64,000 nucleotides of DNA, from the NCBI GenBank assembly GCA_030601885.1, contig JAUWAU010000036.1:1-64000 (forward strand), read 5' to 3'. The translations under genes were made by a program, and so were the position numbers. The notes below the pieces were generated by a model, which worked only from the letters and a program-made list of their open reading frames with translations, was not told the DNA's origin and ran no database searches. Positions within the stretch are counted from its first letter, which is position 1. Each line of letters opens with the position of its first letter. Below are positions 32,388 to 40,704 of the stretch, piece by piece. This DNA is from Armatimonadota bacterium (GTDB taxonomy: Bacteria > Armatimonadota > Zipacnadia > JAUWAU01).

Positions 32388-34073
32388 GTGAGGAACGCAG
32401 TCAGCGCCTGCCTGCTGGTCTTTTTTCTGTTTTGGTTGGGCCAAACAGCGGTCGTTGCCCAACCACCTGCGGCCGATCCTGACACCGAGAGCGCGTTTCG
32501 TGCAGCCCAGGGCAACGCCGAAGCCGCCCGCGAGGCGCTCGTGCGGGCGCATGCGGTGCTGGAGTGCTGGCTGAAGAGGAAGGATCCGAACTCGCACCTC
32601 ATCAGCGAGCGCTGGGAGCAGGATTACTGGCGCGTGGAGAATGCGGGGGCGGATCTCTATGCGTCGCTCGTGGTGATCAGCAACCTGACGGATCGCGGCG
32701 TGCGCGACGGGTTCCTGACTCAGACGCTCCTGGACGAGCAGCGGATCTGCAACAGGCTCGGGCGGCTGCCGGATGACTGGTCGTTCGATACGCAGGGCTT
32801 CATGGACGCGGACCCGAGCGTGAAGCGCATCATCTTCGGCGCGTCGGAGTACTGCCGCGACGGGCTGCTGCGCATCACGGAGTGGTCGGAGCGGGGTCAA
32901 TGGTATGACCGGCTTGTCGGGCTCGTTGACGACATCCACGAGCACTCGCCGCACGAGACCGAGCGCGGTCGGCTGCCGGCGATGGACCACGAAGTGTGTG
33001 GCGAGATGCTGCAGACGCTGGCGCGGCTGTACTGGATCACACGCGACGAGAAGTACCTGGAGTGGGCGCGGCCCATCGGCGACGTCTTCCTGCTCGACAG
33101 GCTGCCGACCGAGGAGAGCTCCCTCGGACTGTCGGATCATGGGTGCGAGATCATCAACGGCCTGGCGGAGCTGATGCTCGTCGAGGCGCAACTGAACACC
33201 GAGCGTGCACGGCGCTATCGCGAGCCGATGGAGCGGATGCTGGATCGGGTGCTGGAAGTGGGGACCAATGCCGACGGGATGCTCTACTGGACGATCAACC
33301 CCGCGGAGGGCACGGTGGTGCGCCATACCCTCAGCGACTGCTGGGGCTACGTCTACGACGCCTACTATACGTACTACCTCGCCACGGGCGAGCGGAGGTA
33401 TCGGGACGCCGTCGAGCGCGTCCTGCGCAGCCTGCCGAAGTACCTCGACCACGACTGGGGCGGCAGCGACGGGCAGGCGGATTCCTTCGAGAGCGCCATC
33501 GACCTGCTGAATCGCATTCCGCTGCAGGACAGTTTCCCGTTCCTCGATGCGACGCTCCGGAGGGCCTGGAAGCTGCAGCGCGCCGACGGGAGCGTGGAGC
33601 GCTGGTACGGGGACGGGAGCTTCGGGCGAGCGTGCATCATGTACGCCATGTGGAAGACGAAGGGCTGCCAGCTCCAGCCGTGGCGGGCCGATCTTCGGCT
33701 CGGAGCCGAGCAGATCGGCGACGTACTGTACGTGACCGCGTGCGCAGACACGCCGTGGACCGGGCGGCTGATCTTCGACCGGCCGCGTCACGCCGAGGTC
33801 ATGAACATGCCGGTGAACTACCCGCGAATCAACGAGCTGCCGGAGTGGTTCACGGTGCCGGCCGAGGAGCGCTACGAAGTGGCCATGACGCCGGGTGGGC
33901 GCTGGCAGTGGAGCGGAGAGGAAATGGCGAAGGGTGTCGCGCTGGAACTGGCGCCGCTGCAGCCCGTGCGGATCGCGGTGCGTCGCGTGACGCCAGGCGC
34001 AGGGGAATTGCCTGTGCCCGCGACCGCGAAGGCACTGGCGTCGGCGAAGGCGATCTCGTATCGGACTGAGTGA
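32388..34073 (+). CDS. secreted alpha/alpha-barrel protein, possible glycoside hydrolase
   Basis: A 561-aa product. GTG at 32388 is preferred since AAGGAG ends 9 nt upstream, while the GTG at 32379 overlaps that site. VRNAVSACLLVFFLFWLGQT is a signal peptide. The mature part has repeated helical hairpins typical of (alpha/alpha)6 barrels: DWSFDTQGFMDADPSVKRII, EMLQTLARLYWITRDEKYLE, WGYVYDAYYTYYLATGERRY, ADSFESAIDLLNRIPLQDSF. A small beta-domain closes it (WTGRLIFDRPRHAEVMNMPV). This layout recurs in GH127-, GH88- and heparinase-type proteins, but no catalytic motif is certain. It abuts a convergent tetraheme cytochrome gene by 8 bp. Confidence 0.72.
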   Translation: MRNAVSACLLVFFLFWLGQTAVVAQPPAADPDTESAFRAAQGNAEAAREALVRAHAVLECWLKRKDPNSHLISERWEQDYWRVENAGADLYASLVVISNLTDRGVRDGFLTQTLLDEQRICNRLGRLPDDWSFDTQGFMDADPSVKRIIFGASEYCRDGLLRITEWSERGQWYDRLVGLVDDIHEHSPHETERGRLPAMDHEVCGEMLQTLARLYWITRDEKYLEWARPIGDVFLLDRLPTEESSLGLSDHGCEIINGLAELMLVEAQLNTERARRYREPMERMLDRVLEVGTNADGMLYWTINPAEGTVVRHTLSDCWGYVYDAYYTYYLATGERRYRDAVERVLRSLPKYLDHDWGGSDGQADSFESAIDLLNRIPLQDSFPFLDATLRRAWKLQRADGSVERWYGDGSFGRACIMYAMWKTKGCQLQPWRADLRLGAEQIGDVLYVTACADTPWTGRLIFDRPRHAEVMNMPVNYPRINELPEWFTVPAEERYEVAMTPGGRWQWSGEEMAKGVALELAPLQPVRIAVRRVTPGAGELPVPATAKALASAKAISYRTE

Positions 34074-34081
34074 GCGGGCGG

Positions 34082-34615
34082 CTACGGCTCCTCGCCGGTC
34101 ACCACCGGCACGGCCAGGATGACGTGCTCCCCGTGGCAGTCGGTGCATATGGCCTGCTGGAGGATGACGCGGCCGTTGGGGCGCGTCTTGCTTTTCCACT
34201 CGGCGAGGAAGGCCGCGACCTTGTCGGGCTCCTGGTGGCCCTCGTGGCAGCGCCGGCAGAACGGCGCGACCTCCGCCCGGCCGAACATGATGTCGGCTTT
34301 GGTGCGGCTCGTCTCATCGTCCATGTGCTCGAAGGAGATCCCGTGGCAGTGCGCGCAGGTGATGCCGTCCTTGATGTGTGCGGCGACGAGGGGCTCCTCT
34401 TTGAAGTTCGCGTGACAGAGCAGGCAGAGGGAGTTGTCCTTGGGGAGCTTGCCTTTCGCGCCACGGAGTGCCGCGTGGGCCGCCGCCTGCTCAGTTGTCT
34501 CCCGCTTAAATGCTCCGACCTTCTCATGGATGTCCTGCCCCAACACGAGGTAAGAGACACCCAGCGAGAGCCCGAACGCCGCGATGGCGACGCTGAGAGG
34601 CAGCCCGTGTTTCAT
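34082..34615 (-). CDS. tetraheme cytochrome c, NapC/NrfH-associated type
   Basis: A 177-aa protein with an N-terminal hydrophobic segment (PLSVAIAAFGLSLGVSYLVL) as export signal or membrane anchor, and four heme-binding motifs: CLLCH (64-68), CAHCH (87-91), CRRCH (120-124) and CTDCH (157-161). Spacing between hemes and a short length suggest a periplasmic electron-transfer cytochrome. No reductase partner gene is adjacent; the nearby Tat-exported aldo/keto reductase and sulfatases do not obviously need it. It may serve respiration or extracellular electron transfer in general. Its stop nearly meets the stop of the preceding plus-strand gene. Confidence 0.9.
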   Translation of the reverse strand: MKHGLPLSVAIAAFGLSLGVSYLVLGQDIHEKVGAFKRETTEQAAAHAALRGAKGKLPKDNSLCLLCHANFKEEPLVAAHIKDGITCAHCHGISFEHMDDETSRTKADIMFGRAEVAPFCRRCHEGHQEPDKVAAFLAEWKSKTRPNGRVILQQAICTDCHGEHVILAVPVVTGEEP

Positions 34616-34729
34616 CCACGTACCTCCCTGTCTGTGAGGAAGTTATCCATGGCGGGCTGCGCCCCCCCTGGTAAGGTCCGGTTTCCGAACCTGCGCGATG
34701 AAGATGCCTGAGCTGGGAAGCTGAGGCCC

Positions 34730-34754
34730 GCCGGAGCGAGCCGCTCCGGCTACA
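34730..34754. repeat. REP-like palindrome
   Basis: GCCGGAGCG, loop AGC, CGCTCCGGC, then TACA: a 9-bp perfect stem with the family's CTACA tail, in the gap between the aldo/keto reductase stop and the cytochrome start. Confidence 0.7.
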
Positions 34755-34852
34755 AAGGGTAAGCGGAGGGCTACATCTTCGGGGCAGAGGAAGCGGACCA
34801 TCCGGTGGCGCGGTCCGCTTCTTGATGCACATGGTTGGACGGGCGGCTCGAC

Positions 34853-35935
34853 TCACACCCACTCCCAGTCCCGAAGCCACTCGTAGTCCGGCGGCAGATT
34901 GGCCACCATCTCTTCGGCCGCTCGTTTGAGCTTGGCCTGCTCGCCGCTATCCAGCTCGCGGCGCTCGCGCACGGCCAGGGCCACGTTCTCGACCTGGTGA
35001 GTGTCGATCAGGCCGGGGATCGGCGCGGTGATGGCCTCGTTGCCGAGGATGTAGCGAATGGTGAGCCGGGCGAGCTCGTCATCGTCCGTCGCCATCGGGT
35101 TGCCCGGCTGGCTGTCGCCCTTGAAGATGGAGTTGCTGGCGAACGACTTGATGCCGAACACGCCGACGTCGTGCTTCCGCACGGCCTCGAACAGGCTGTC
35201 CTGGGGCAGCTCCTTGCTGTCCACGGTGTACGGGAAGAGGATCACTGACACCTGCGGCCAGTTCTCAACGAGGCGCTTCAGGAATGGGTGGTGGTGCGAG
35301 GAGATGCCCAGGAAGCGCACCTTGCCCTGCGCGTGGACCTTCTCGAAGGCTTCGACGGTTGCGTCGATGTCGGCATCGGGCTGCGGCTCGTTCATGAGCG
35401 CCGAGACGCGCCAGATGTCAACGTAGTCGAGGCCGGCCTGCCGGAGACCCTCGTCGATGCACCGGATGAGCTTGTCTTTGGTGCGCCAGTCGGGGAAGCG
35501 GAGCTCGTGCGTGTGCCAGGAGAAGCCGAAGTACATCTTCTCCCGCCGGCCGCGCAGGACTCGCGCGTAGGTCAGGATCTCGCCGGGCGAGCAGGCGTCC
35601 ACATAGTTGATTCCTACGTCAATGCACTTGCTGACCACGTCGGCGCGGTTCTTCAGGAACGCCGCCATGGCCTCGGCCGGCGGCTGGGCGATGCCCCTTC
35701 CCATGGCCACCTGCAGCCGCTTCCAGTGTCCGCCGAGGCAGACCGCCGAGACCCACAGGTCCGTCTTCCCCAGCCGACGGTACTCCATGTGCTCGTTGTA
35801 GTTGAGGATTTTCGACGTGTCCGCTGGCGCGGCCGCAGCGGCGAGGCGCTTCCCACCGGCGGCCAGTGCGGCGCCGGCTGCCGCGTGCTTGAGGAAATCA
35901 CGACGCCCGATGCCCTCCTGTTTCGCATCTGACAT
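34853..35935 (-). CDS. Tat-exported aldo/keto reductase
   Basis: A 360-aa protein. MSDAKQEGIGRRDFLKHAAA is a Tat signal with RRDFLK. The domain begins MEYRRLGKTDLWVSAVCLGG, then GINYVDACSPG (Asp and the Tyr-region of the AKR tetrad), MYFGFSWHTHELRF, LDYVDIWRVSALM and VRFLGISSHHHPF. The sequence matches the Tat-type aldo/keto reductases found in Planctomycetota- and Lentisphaerota-like genomes, which probably fold with cofactor before export. The substrate is unknown; sugar oxidation in the periplasm is plausible. AAGGGGG precedes the ATG. Confidence 0.88.
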   Translation of the reverse strand: MSDAKQEGIGRRDFLKHAAAGAALAAGGKRLAAAAAPADTSKILNYNEHMEYRRLGKTDLWVSAVCLGGHWKRLQVAMGRGIAQPPAEAMAAFLKNRADVVSKCIDVGINYVDACSPGEILTYARVLRGRREKMYFGFSWHTHELRFPDWRTKDKLIRCIDEGLRQAGLDYVDIWRVSALMNEPQPDADIDATVEAFEKVHAQGKVRFLGISSHHHPFLKRLVENWPQVSVILFPYTVDSKELPQDSLFEAVRKHDVGVFGIKSFASNSIFKGDSQPGNPMATDDDELARLTIRYILGNEAITAPIPGLIDTHQVENVALAVRERRELDSGEQAKLKRAAEEMVANLPPDYEWLRDWEWV

Positions 35936-36269
35936 GCCTGAATCCCCCTTGAAAGAGTTCATCCACCGCACTGCCGACCTTTCCAGCGCTCCCGTCGGAC
36001 TCAGCTCCCGCCGGCATCCTATGAAAGCCAACTGCTGGAACCTTGGACACTTCCGCGCCAAATCCTCTCCGCCGGACGAGGCTTTGTCATCGCCAGCTTG
36101 GCCGTTACCGGAATGCGGGGCCCCTGGCTCTAGATACTGCGGCGCTTCGCCGCAAGGTGCTCCCGGCTTACAGCAGGGCGGGGCCTACCGAAAGGCGAAA
36201 GCCGACGACACGGACGCGTATGATACCAGGGAGAGACTGGCGCGATCGCCAGCGCACAAGGGGGGCGTC
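35936..36269. other. divergent intergenic region before the sulfatase pair
   Basis: Separates the minus-strand aldo/keto reductase from two plus-strand sulfatases. It contains a degenerate palindrome (CTGCGGCGCTTCGCCGCAAG, about 36138-36157) with a GGCTTACAG end. Promoters must lie here, but no clear consensus is seen. The long frame running through it from 35802 is not accepted as coding. Confidence 0.5.
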
Positions 36270-37922
36270 ATGAAAAATGATAAGCCGCTGTCGCGCAGGG
36301 CCTTCTTGAGAGGGAGCATCGGCACAGCCGCCGGATTGGGAGCAACTTCCTTGCTTCTGCACCCTTCGACGTCAAGTGCTGCACGGGCGGGGCCTCGCCG
36401 CCGGCCGAACGTTCTGTTCATCATCACCGACGATCAGCACCTCGACACGTTCGGCTTTCTCGCTGGCCAGGCGCTGACGCCGAACATCGACCGGTTGGCC
36501 GCCGAGGGCGTCTACTTCTCGCGGGGCTACGTGTCCAGCAGCGTCTGCACGCCCAGCCGCTTTGCCTGCCTCACCGGGGCGTACGCCAGCCGCTGTCACA
36601 GCGATTCGTTCAAGAATTCCACCTCCCCCGAGGGGCAGACCAACGTACAGTGGAACACCGACCTCGCCTCCGAACCGACCAACCTGGCAAAGGTGCTTCA
36701 GCAGGCCGGGTACGCCACCGGCGTCGTCGGCAAGTGGCACAATGGCGGACCGCCCGGATGGCAAAAGCTCCGAGACGCCGTGACGCTCGACAGCGACCCG
36801 GCCGAGCCCAAGATCGCCACGATCCTCGAAGGCGCCCAGGACCGGCTCCACGAGTGGGTGAGGGGGCTTGGTTTCGACTACGCCGCGAGCGTAAACCTGG
36901 GCAATTTCGGCGCCCATCCTTGTCGGGCGCTGCGTCATCACAACCAGGAGTGGATCACCAAGGGAGCGCTTGACTTCGTCGAGCAGAACAAGGACAGGCC
37001 GTTCTATCTGTACCTGGCCACGACTCTCTTGCACGGCCCCAGCCCCCTGGCGTCGCTCAAAGCTGATCCACGGATCACGCATGCGGGATTGCTCGAGAAG
37101 CCGATCGAGGTTCAACCCTCTCGGCAGTCCGTGCTGGAGCGCGCCAAAGCGGCCGGCGTGCCGGAACGTCTTGCTCCGGCCACCTGGCTCGATGACGGCA
37201 TCGGGGCGATGCTGAAGAAACTCGAGGACCTGGGACTCGCCGAGGACACCATCGTCTTCTACTTCAACGACCACGGCGTCGAAGGCGGCAAGGGCAGTTG
37301 CTACGAGGGCGGCGTGCGGACGCCGACCTTCATCCGCTGGAAGGGCGTCATTGAGCCCGGGACGAGCGACGCGCTGGTCCAGAACATCGACTTCGCACCG
37401 ACGATCCTTGACGCGTGCGGCATCGAGCCGCCGGAGCAGGTGCACCTCGACGGCGTCAGTCTGATGCCGTTGCTGGGCCGGGAGAAGACCGAGGTGCACG
37501 ATTCGCTCTATTTCGAGATAGGCCACACACGCGCCGTGTGCACACAGGGGTCGAAGTACCTTGCGTTTCGCATTCCACCCAGCAAACAGATGACGGACGA
37601 GGAGAAACTGAGAGCATCGCAGCAGTATGCCGCGAGGAAAATGGCGCGGGAAGACAAACGCTTTGCCATCATGCCCGAGGCGCCGCTCTCCCACCTTGGA
37701 TTTCCTGGGGGCCAGGGCACCGAGCGAGGCAATGCCATAAGAAAGTACGGCAAACACTACTACGACGCCGACCAGCTCTACCACCTGGAAAACGACCGTG
37801 ACGAACAGAAGAACCTCGCTAACGATCCAGCCCACAAGAGGAAGCTGGAGGAGATGAAGGGCCTGCTCGAGAGCCACCTGGCGGACGTGCCGGGCACGTT
37901 CGGCGAATTCAAGACGAAATAG
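36270..37922 (+). CDS. Tat-exported sulfatase (CTPSR type)
   Basis: A 550-aa family S1 sulfatase. MKNDKPLSRRAFLRGSIGTA is a Tat signal and AAGGGGGG precedes the ATG at 36270. PNVLFIITDDQHLDTFGFLA gives the metal Asp pair; SVCTPSRFACLTG carries the formylglycine Cys93-x-Pro-Ser-Arg motif; GVVGKWHNGGP and VFYFNDHGVEGGKGSCYEGG provide later active-site residues. It ends in a typical LYHLENDRDEQKNLANDP segment. It would remove sulfate esters from a polysaccharide in the periplasm. It is followed after 44 bp by a second sulfatase on the same strand, likely one operon. The two differ in active-site motif, so they may cut different positions. Confidence 0.93.
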   Translation: MKNDKPLSRRAFLRGSIGTAAGLGATSLLLHPSTSSAARAGPRRRPNVLFIITDDQHLDTFGFLAGQALTPNIDRLAAEGVYFSRGYVSSSVCTPSRFACLTGAYASRCHSDSFKNSTSPEGQTNVQWNTDLASEPTNLAKVLQQAGYATGVVGKWHNGGPPGWQKLRDAVTLDSDPAEPKIATILEGAQDRLHEWVRGLGFDYAASVNLGNFGAHPCRALRHHNQEWITKGALDFVEQNKDRPFYLYLATTLLHGPSPLASLKADPRITHAGLLEKPIEVQPSRQSVLERAKAAGVPERLAPATWLDDGIGAMLKKLEDLGLAEDTIVFYFNDHGVEGGKGSCYEGGVRTPTFIRWKGVIEPGTSDALVQNIDFAPTILDACGIEPPEQVHLDGVSLMPLLGREKTEVHDSLYFEIGHTRAVCTQGSKYLAFRIPPSKQMTDEEKLRASQQYAARKMAREDKRFAIMPEAPLSHLGFPGGQGTERGNAIRKYGKHYYDADQLYHLENDRDEQKNLANDPAHKRKLEEMKGLLESHLADVPGTFGEFKTK

Positions 37923-37966
37923 CGGGCGGCGCGTGGCAGCGCAGCCGCACGCAGGGAGAGCGACCA

Positions 37967-39445
37967 ATGAGCGATAGACCCAACATCGTCTTCCTCCTGA
38001 ACGATCACCAGGTCTACTACCGGCATGGATGGGATAGCGGACCGAAGATTCAGCGGCCGCATTTTGATCGGTTGGCAGCGGGAGGCGTTGTCTTCGAGCG
38101 CGCCTACGCGGCTTGCCCCTTGTGTGGTCCGGCGCGGCGGACGATGCTGACGGGGCTCTATCCGCACAACCATGGGGAGCTAAAGAACGACAGCAATCAT
38201 CCGTTCGACCGAGAAGTGTACCTGGACATCCTCGCCGACGGCGGCTATCGCAGCTATTACTACGGCAAGTGGCACGCTGGAGAGGGCACGGCGTACGATC
38301 ACAAGTGCGAGGGTTTCAGCTATCCCAGCTACAACAACCCCTACACAAAACCCGAGTACAAAGAATACCTCGCCAGGAGAGGACTGCCCGAGCACCAGGT
38401 CCTGATCGAACGAAGCTTCTGGCCACCCGTCAGGCGCGATGGGCGAAAGAACCCGATGCAGGCCGGGAAGCTCTATAAGTGCGAGGGGAGCTGGTGCAAC
38501 GAACACGCTTCCGGCCTCACCGTCACCCCCACGGAGTCGCACGAGGCCTTCTTCCTGGCCGACCTGGCGTGCAACAAACTGCGCGAGCTCGCCGCGTCGG
38601 AAAGCGATCAGCCCTTCGCCCTGCGGATTGACTTCTGGGGACCCCATCAGCCCTACTTCCCGTCCCAGGAGTTCGCCGATCTCTACGATGCCGAGGACAT
38701 CCCTGAGTACGGCAGCTTCCGCGATGACCTGTCGAGCAAACCGGAGATCTACCGCACGGAGAACAATTACCCCCTCAGCGAGAACGGCAAGCTCATCATT
38801 CCCAACCCGCTCCCGTGGAGCGAATGGCAGAAGGTCATCGCGCGGGCCTACGCCCACGTCACAATGGTGGACGCGGCGGGCGGGCTAATCCTCGATGCAC
38901 TGGATGAGCTTGGACTGGCGGACAACACGCTGGTGCTCTGGACGACGGACCACGGCGACGGCCTCGCGTGCCACGGAGGTCACTTCGACAAGCGGTCCTA
39001 CATGCCCGAGGAGATGGTTCGCATTCCCATGGCCATTCGCTGGCCCGGAGGGGTCGAGCCGGGACAGGTGTCGAATCGCCTGGTGAGCAACCTCGATGTT
39101 GCTCCGACTATCCTCGACGCAGCGGGGCTTCGTTTTCAGGACGAGGTCGATGGCGCCAGCTTGATCCCGTTGTGCACCGGCCAGGACTCGGAATGGCGTG
39201 AGGACGTGATGTGCGAGACGCACGGGCACGGGGAAGAGCATATCGGCAGGTTGGTGGTGACGGAGCGCTACAAGTACGTCGCCAACAAAGGACAGATGGA
39301 CGAGCTGTACGATCTGGATGAGGACCCCTACGAAATGGTGAACCTCGTTGACGATCCCGCCCACAGCGACGTTCTCGCAGAGATGCGGGCGAGATTGAGG
39401 GAGTGGCAGCGGAGGACGGAAGACGATCGATCCGCGATGGAATAA
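37967..39445 (+). CDS. cytoplasmic-type sulfatase with CGPAR motif
   Basis: A 492-aa sulfatase starting directly at MSDRPNIVFLLNDHQVYYRH, with no signal peptide; a GGAGAG ribosome site precedes it. The formylglycine motif is Cys53-Gly-Pro-Ala-Arg (AACPLCGPARRTMLTG), which keeps Cys, Pro and Arg but replaces the usual Ser with Ala. IDFWGPHQPYFPSQ and VLWTTDHGDGLACHGGHFDK give further metal and substrate residues; DELYDLDEDPYEMVNLVDDP closes it. Absence of a signal suggests action on small sulfated sugars taken into the cell, complementary to the exported sulfatase upstream (inference). CxPAR sulfatases are known and can be matured by the anaerobic radical enzyme. Confidence 0.92.
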   Translation: MSDRPNIVFLLNDHQVYYRHGWDSGPKIQRPHFDRLAAGGVVFERAYAACPLCGPARRTMLTGLYPHNHGELKNDSNHPFDREVYLDILADGGYRSYYYGKWHAGEGTAYDHKCEGFSYPSYNNPYTKPEYKEYLARRGLPEHQVLIERSFWPPVRRDGRKNPMQAGKLYKCEGSWCNEHASGLTVTPTESHEAFFLADLACNKLRELAASESDQPFALRIDFWGPHQPYFPSQEFADLYDAEDIPEYGSFRDDLSSKPEIYRTENNYPLSENGKLIIPNPLPWSEWQKVIARAYAHVTMVDAAGGLILDALDELGLADNTLVLWTTDHGDGLACHGGHFDKRSYMPEEMVRIPMAIRWPGGVEPGQVSNRLVSNLDVAPTILDAAGLRFQDEVDGASLIPLCTGQDSEWREDVMCETHGHGEEHIGRLVVTERYKYVANKGQMDELYDLDEDPYEMVNLVDDPAHSDVLAEMRARLREWQRRTEDDRSAME

Positions 39446-39503
39446 GGTGTCGGGACTGACCGGGAATGTCGGCGCGACATGAAACGGCATCAGGCCTCTG
39501 GCG

Positions 39504-40565
39504 TCACTTGGTATTGCCGAGCGAATCGGCCTCACCACACGCAGCCAGCGCGAGGATTGCGTACGCCGTTCCGGAGTGCGTTATGTAGTGTCTGCTGTCC
39601 TTGTCCATTGACCGGGTGAACCAGCGTCCGCTCGCCCGCTGATGCGTTTTGAGCCACCCGATGCCCTTCTGCATCCGCGGATCGTCGGCCGGGACGCCGG
39701 CGCAACGGAGAGCGTAGATAACAAAGCCGGTGCCATACCCGTCGCTCGTTTTCATGTCCTGGGGTGTGCCGTCGGACCTTTGCCAATTGCCCAACGTGGC
39801 CAATCCCCAGCCGCCGTCGGGCTTCTGGAGCGCGAAGAAGCCGTCGATGACCTCCCGGCGCTCCGCTTCGGTCATGATTCCGTCCACGTGCACCGATGCC
39901 AGCATCTTCATCGCGCGATGGTGCATGTTGGCGGGCGGGTTGTTCCGGAAGTAGCTGCGGATCTTCTCCAGTCCCACTTGCGCCGCCGGCGTCTCGCTAT
40001 AATTGTCCGGAGCAACGCCTGCCCCGATGGCCGCCATGGTCACCCCGTAGTGATCGTCTATCTCCGATGGCGGCTCGTTATCGTCCAGCCAGGTCCAGCC
40101 GCCGTCTTCGCGCTGGGCAGTCCAGATCCGATCCAGCGCCTTCCGCGTCGCGGGATGCAGCTTGCCGGTGGTTGATGCGTCGTTGCAAGCGAGCACGGAT
40201 GCGACCATCACGGCCTCGGTGACCCAGTACTTCACGCGGCGGGGGTTCTCAGCCAGGTGCTCCAGTGCCGCGCGGATCTGCTGATGCGCCGGCACCTCGT
40301 GGGAGATGGCCGGACGAGCAAGCAAGAAGGCGTAGTTGGAATGACAGGCGAAACACCTGCGCTCTTTTTGCCAGGTGAGCGCGGCCGAGTCCAGAAACCG
40401 AACCGCCGCCTCCAGGGAGAATGCCTCAATGAACGGCTCGTCCGGCCGGTTCGGTCCGGGCGGCACGACGTTTTCGAGGATGAGTAGCTCTTCCGCGAAA
40501 AGCAGCCCAACCGCCGTCATGATGAACACAGCAGCCACCAGCACACACATTCCCGAGATTTTCAT
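39504..40565 (-). CDS. squalene-cyclase/prenyltransferase-repeat protein with CxxCH motif
   Basis: A 353-aa product starting MKISGMCVLVAAVFIMTAVG, a signal peptide; AAGGAG precedes the ATG. Repeats of the prenyltransferase/squalene-cyclase type are visible as RIWTAQREDGGWTWLDDNEP, FFALQKPDGGWGLATLGNW and WLKTHQRASGRWFTRSMD (Q-x-x-DGGW). Near the N-terminus CFACHSNYAF is a c-type heme motif, so the protein may carry one covalent heme in the periplasm. Such fusions occur in Planctomycetota-like bacteria and have no proven function. The usual DXDD cyclase motif is not seen, so it is probably not a true cyclase. It lies downstream of the 1028-aa glycosidase, same strand, 139 bp apart. Confidence 0.78.
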   Translation of the reverse strand: MKISGMCVLVAAVFIMTAVGLLFAEELLILENVVPPGPNRPDEPFIEAFSLEAAVRFLDSAALTWQKERRCFACHSNYAFLLARPAISHEVPAHQQIRAALEHLAENPRRVKYWVTEAVMVASVLACNDASTTGKLHPATRKALDRIWTAQREDGGWTWLDDNEPPSEIDDHYGVTMAAIGAGVAPDNYSETPAAQVGLEKIRSYFRNNPPANMHHRAMKMLASVHVDGIMTEAERREVIDGFFALQKPDGGWGLATLGNWQRSDGTPQDMKTSDGYGTGFVIYALRCAGVPADDPRMQKGIGWLKTHQRASGRWFTRSMDKDSRHYITHSGTAYAILALAACGEADSLGNTK

Positions 40566-40704
40566 GGCCTTCTCCTTATTGGATGGCACCGGAGGCGATC
40601 TGTGTGGCCATCGTGTCACCCAGACGCCTATTCCGCGCGGTCGAAGGCGATGCCTGTCCCTCAACGGAGCTCTATCGGCTAGGCTGATTGACTCGCGCCC
40701 ACCC

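Noticed and set aside
32256..34199. 647-codon minus-strand frame
   Set aside because: Antisense to the secreted alpha/alpha-barrel gene, which has a signal peptide and a good ribosome site.
36372..37967. 531-codon minus-strand frame
   Set aside because: Antisense to the Tat-exported sulfatase with its CTPSR motif.
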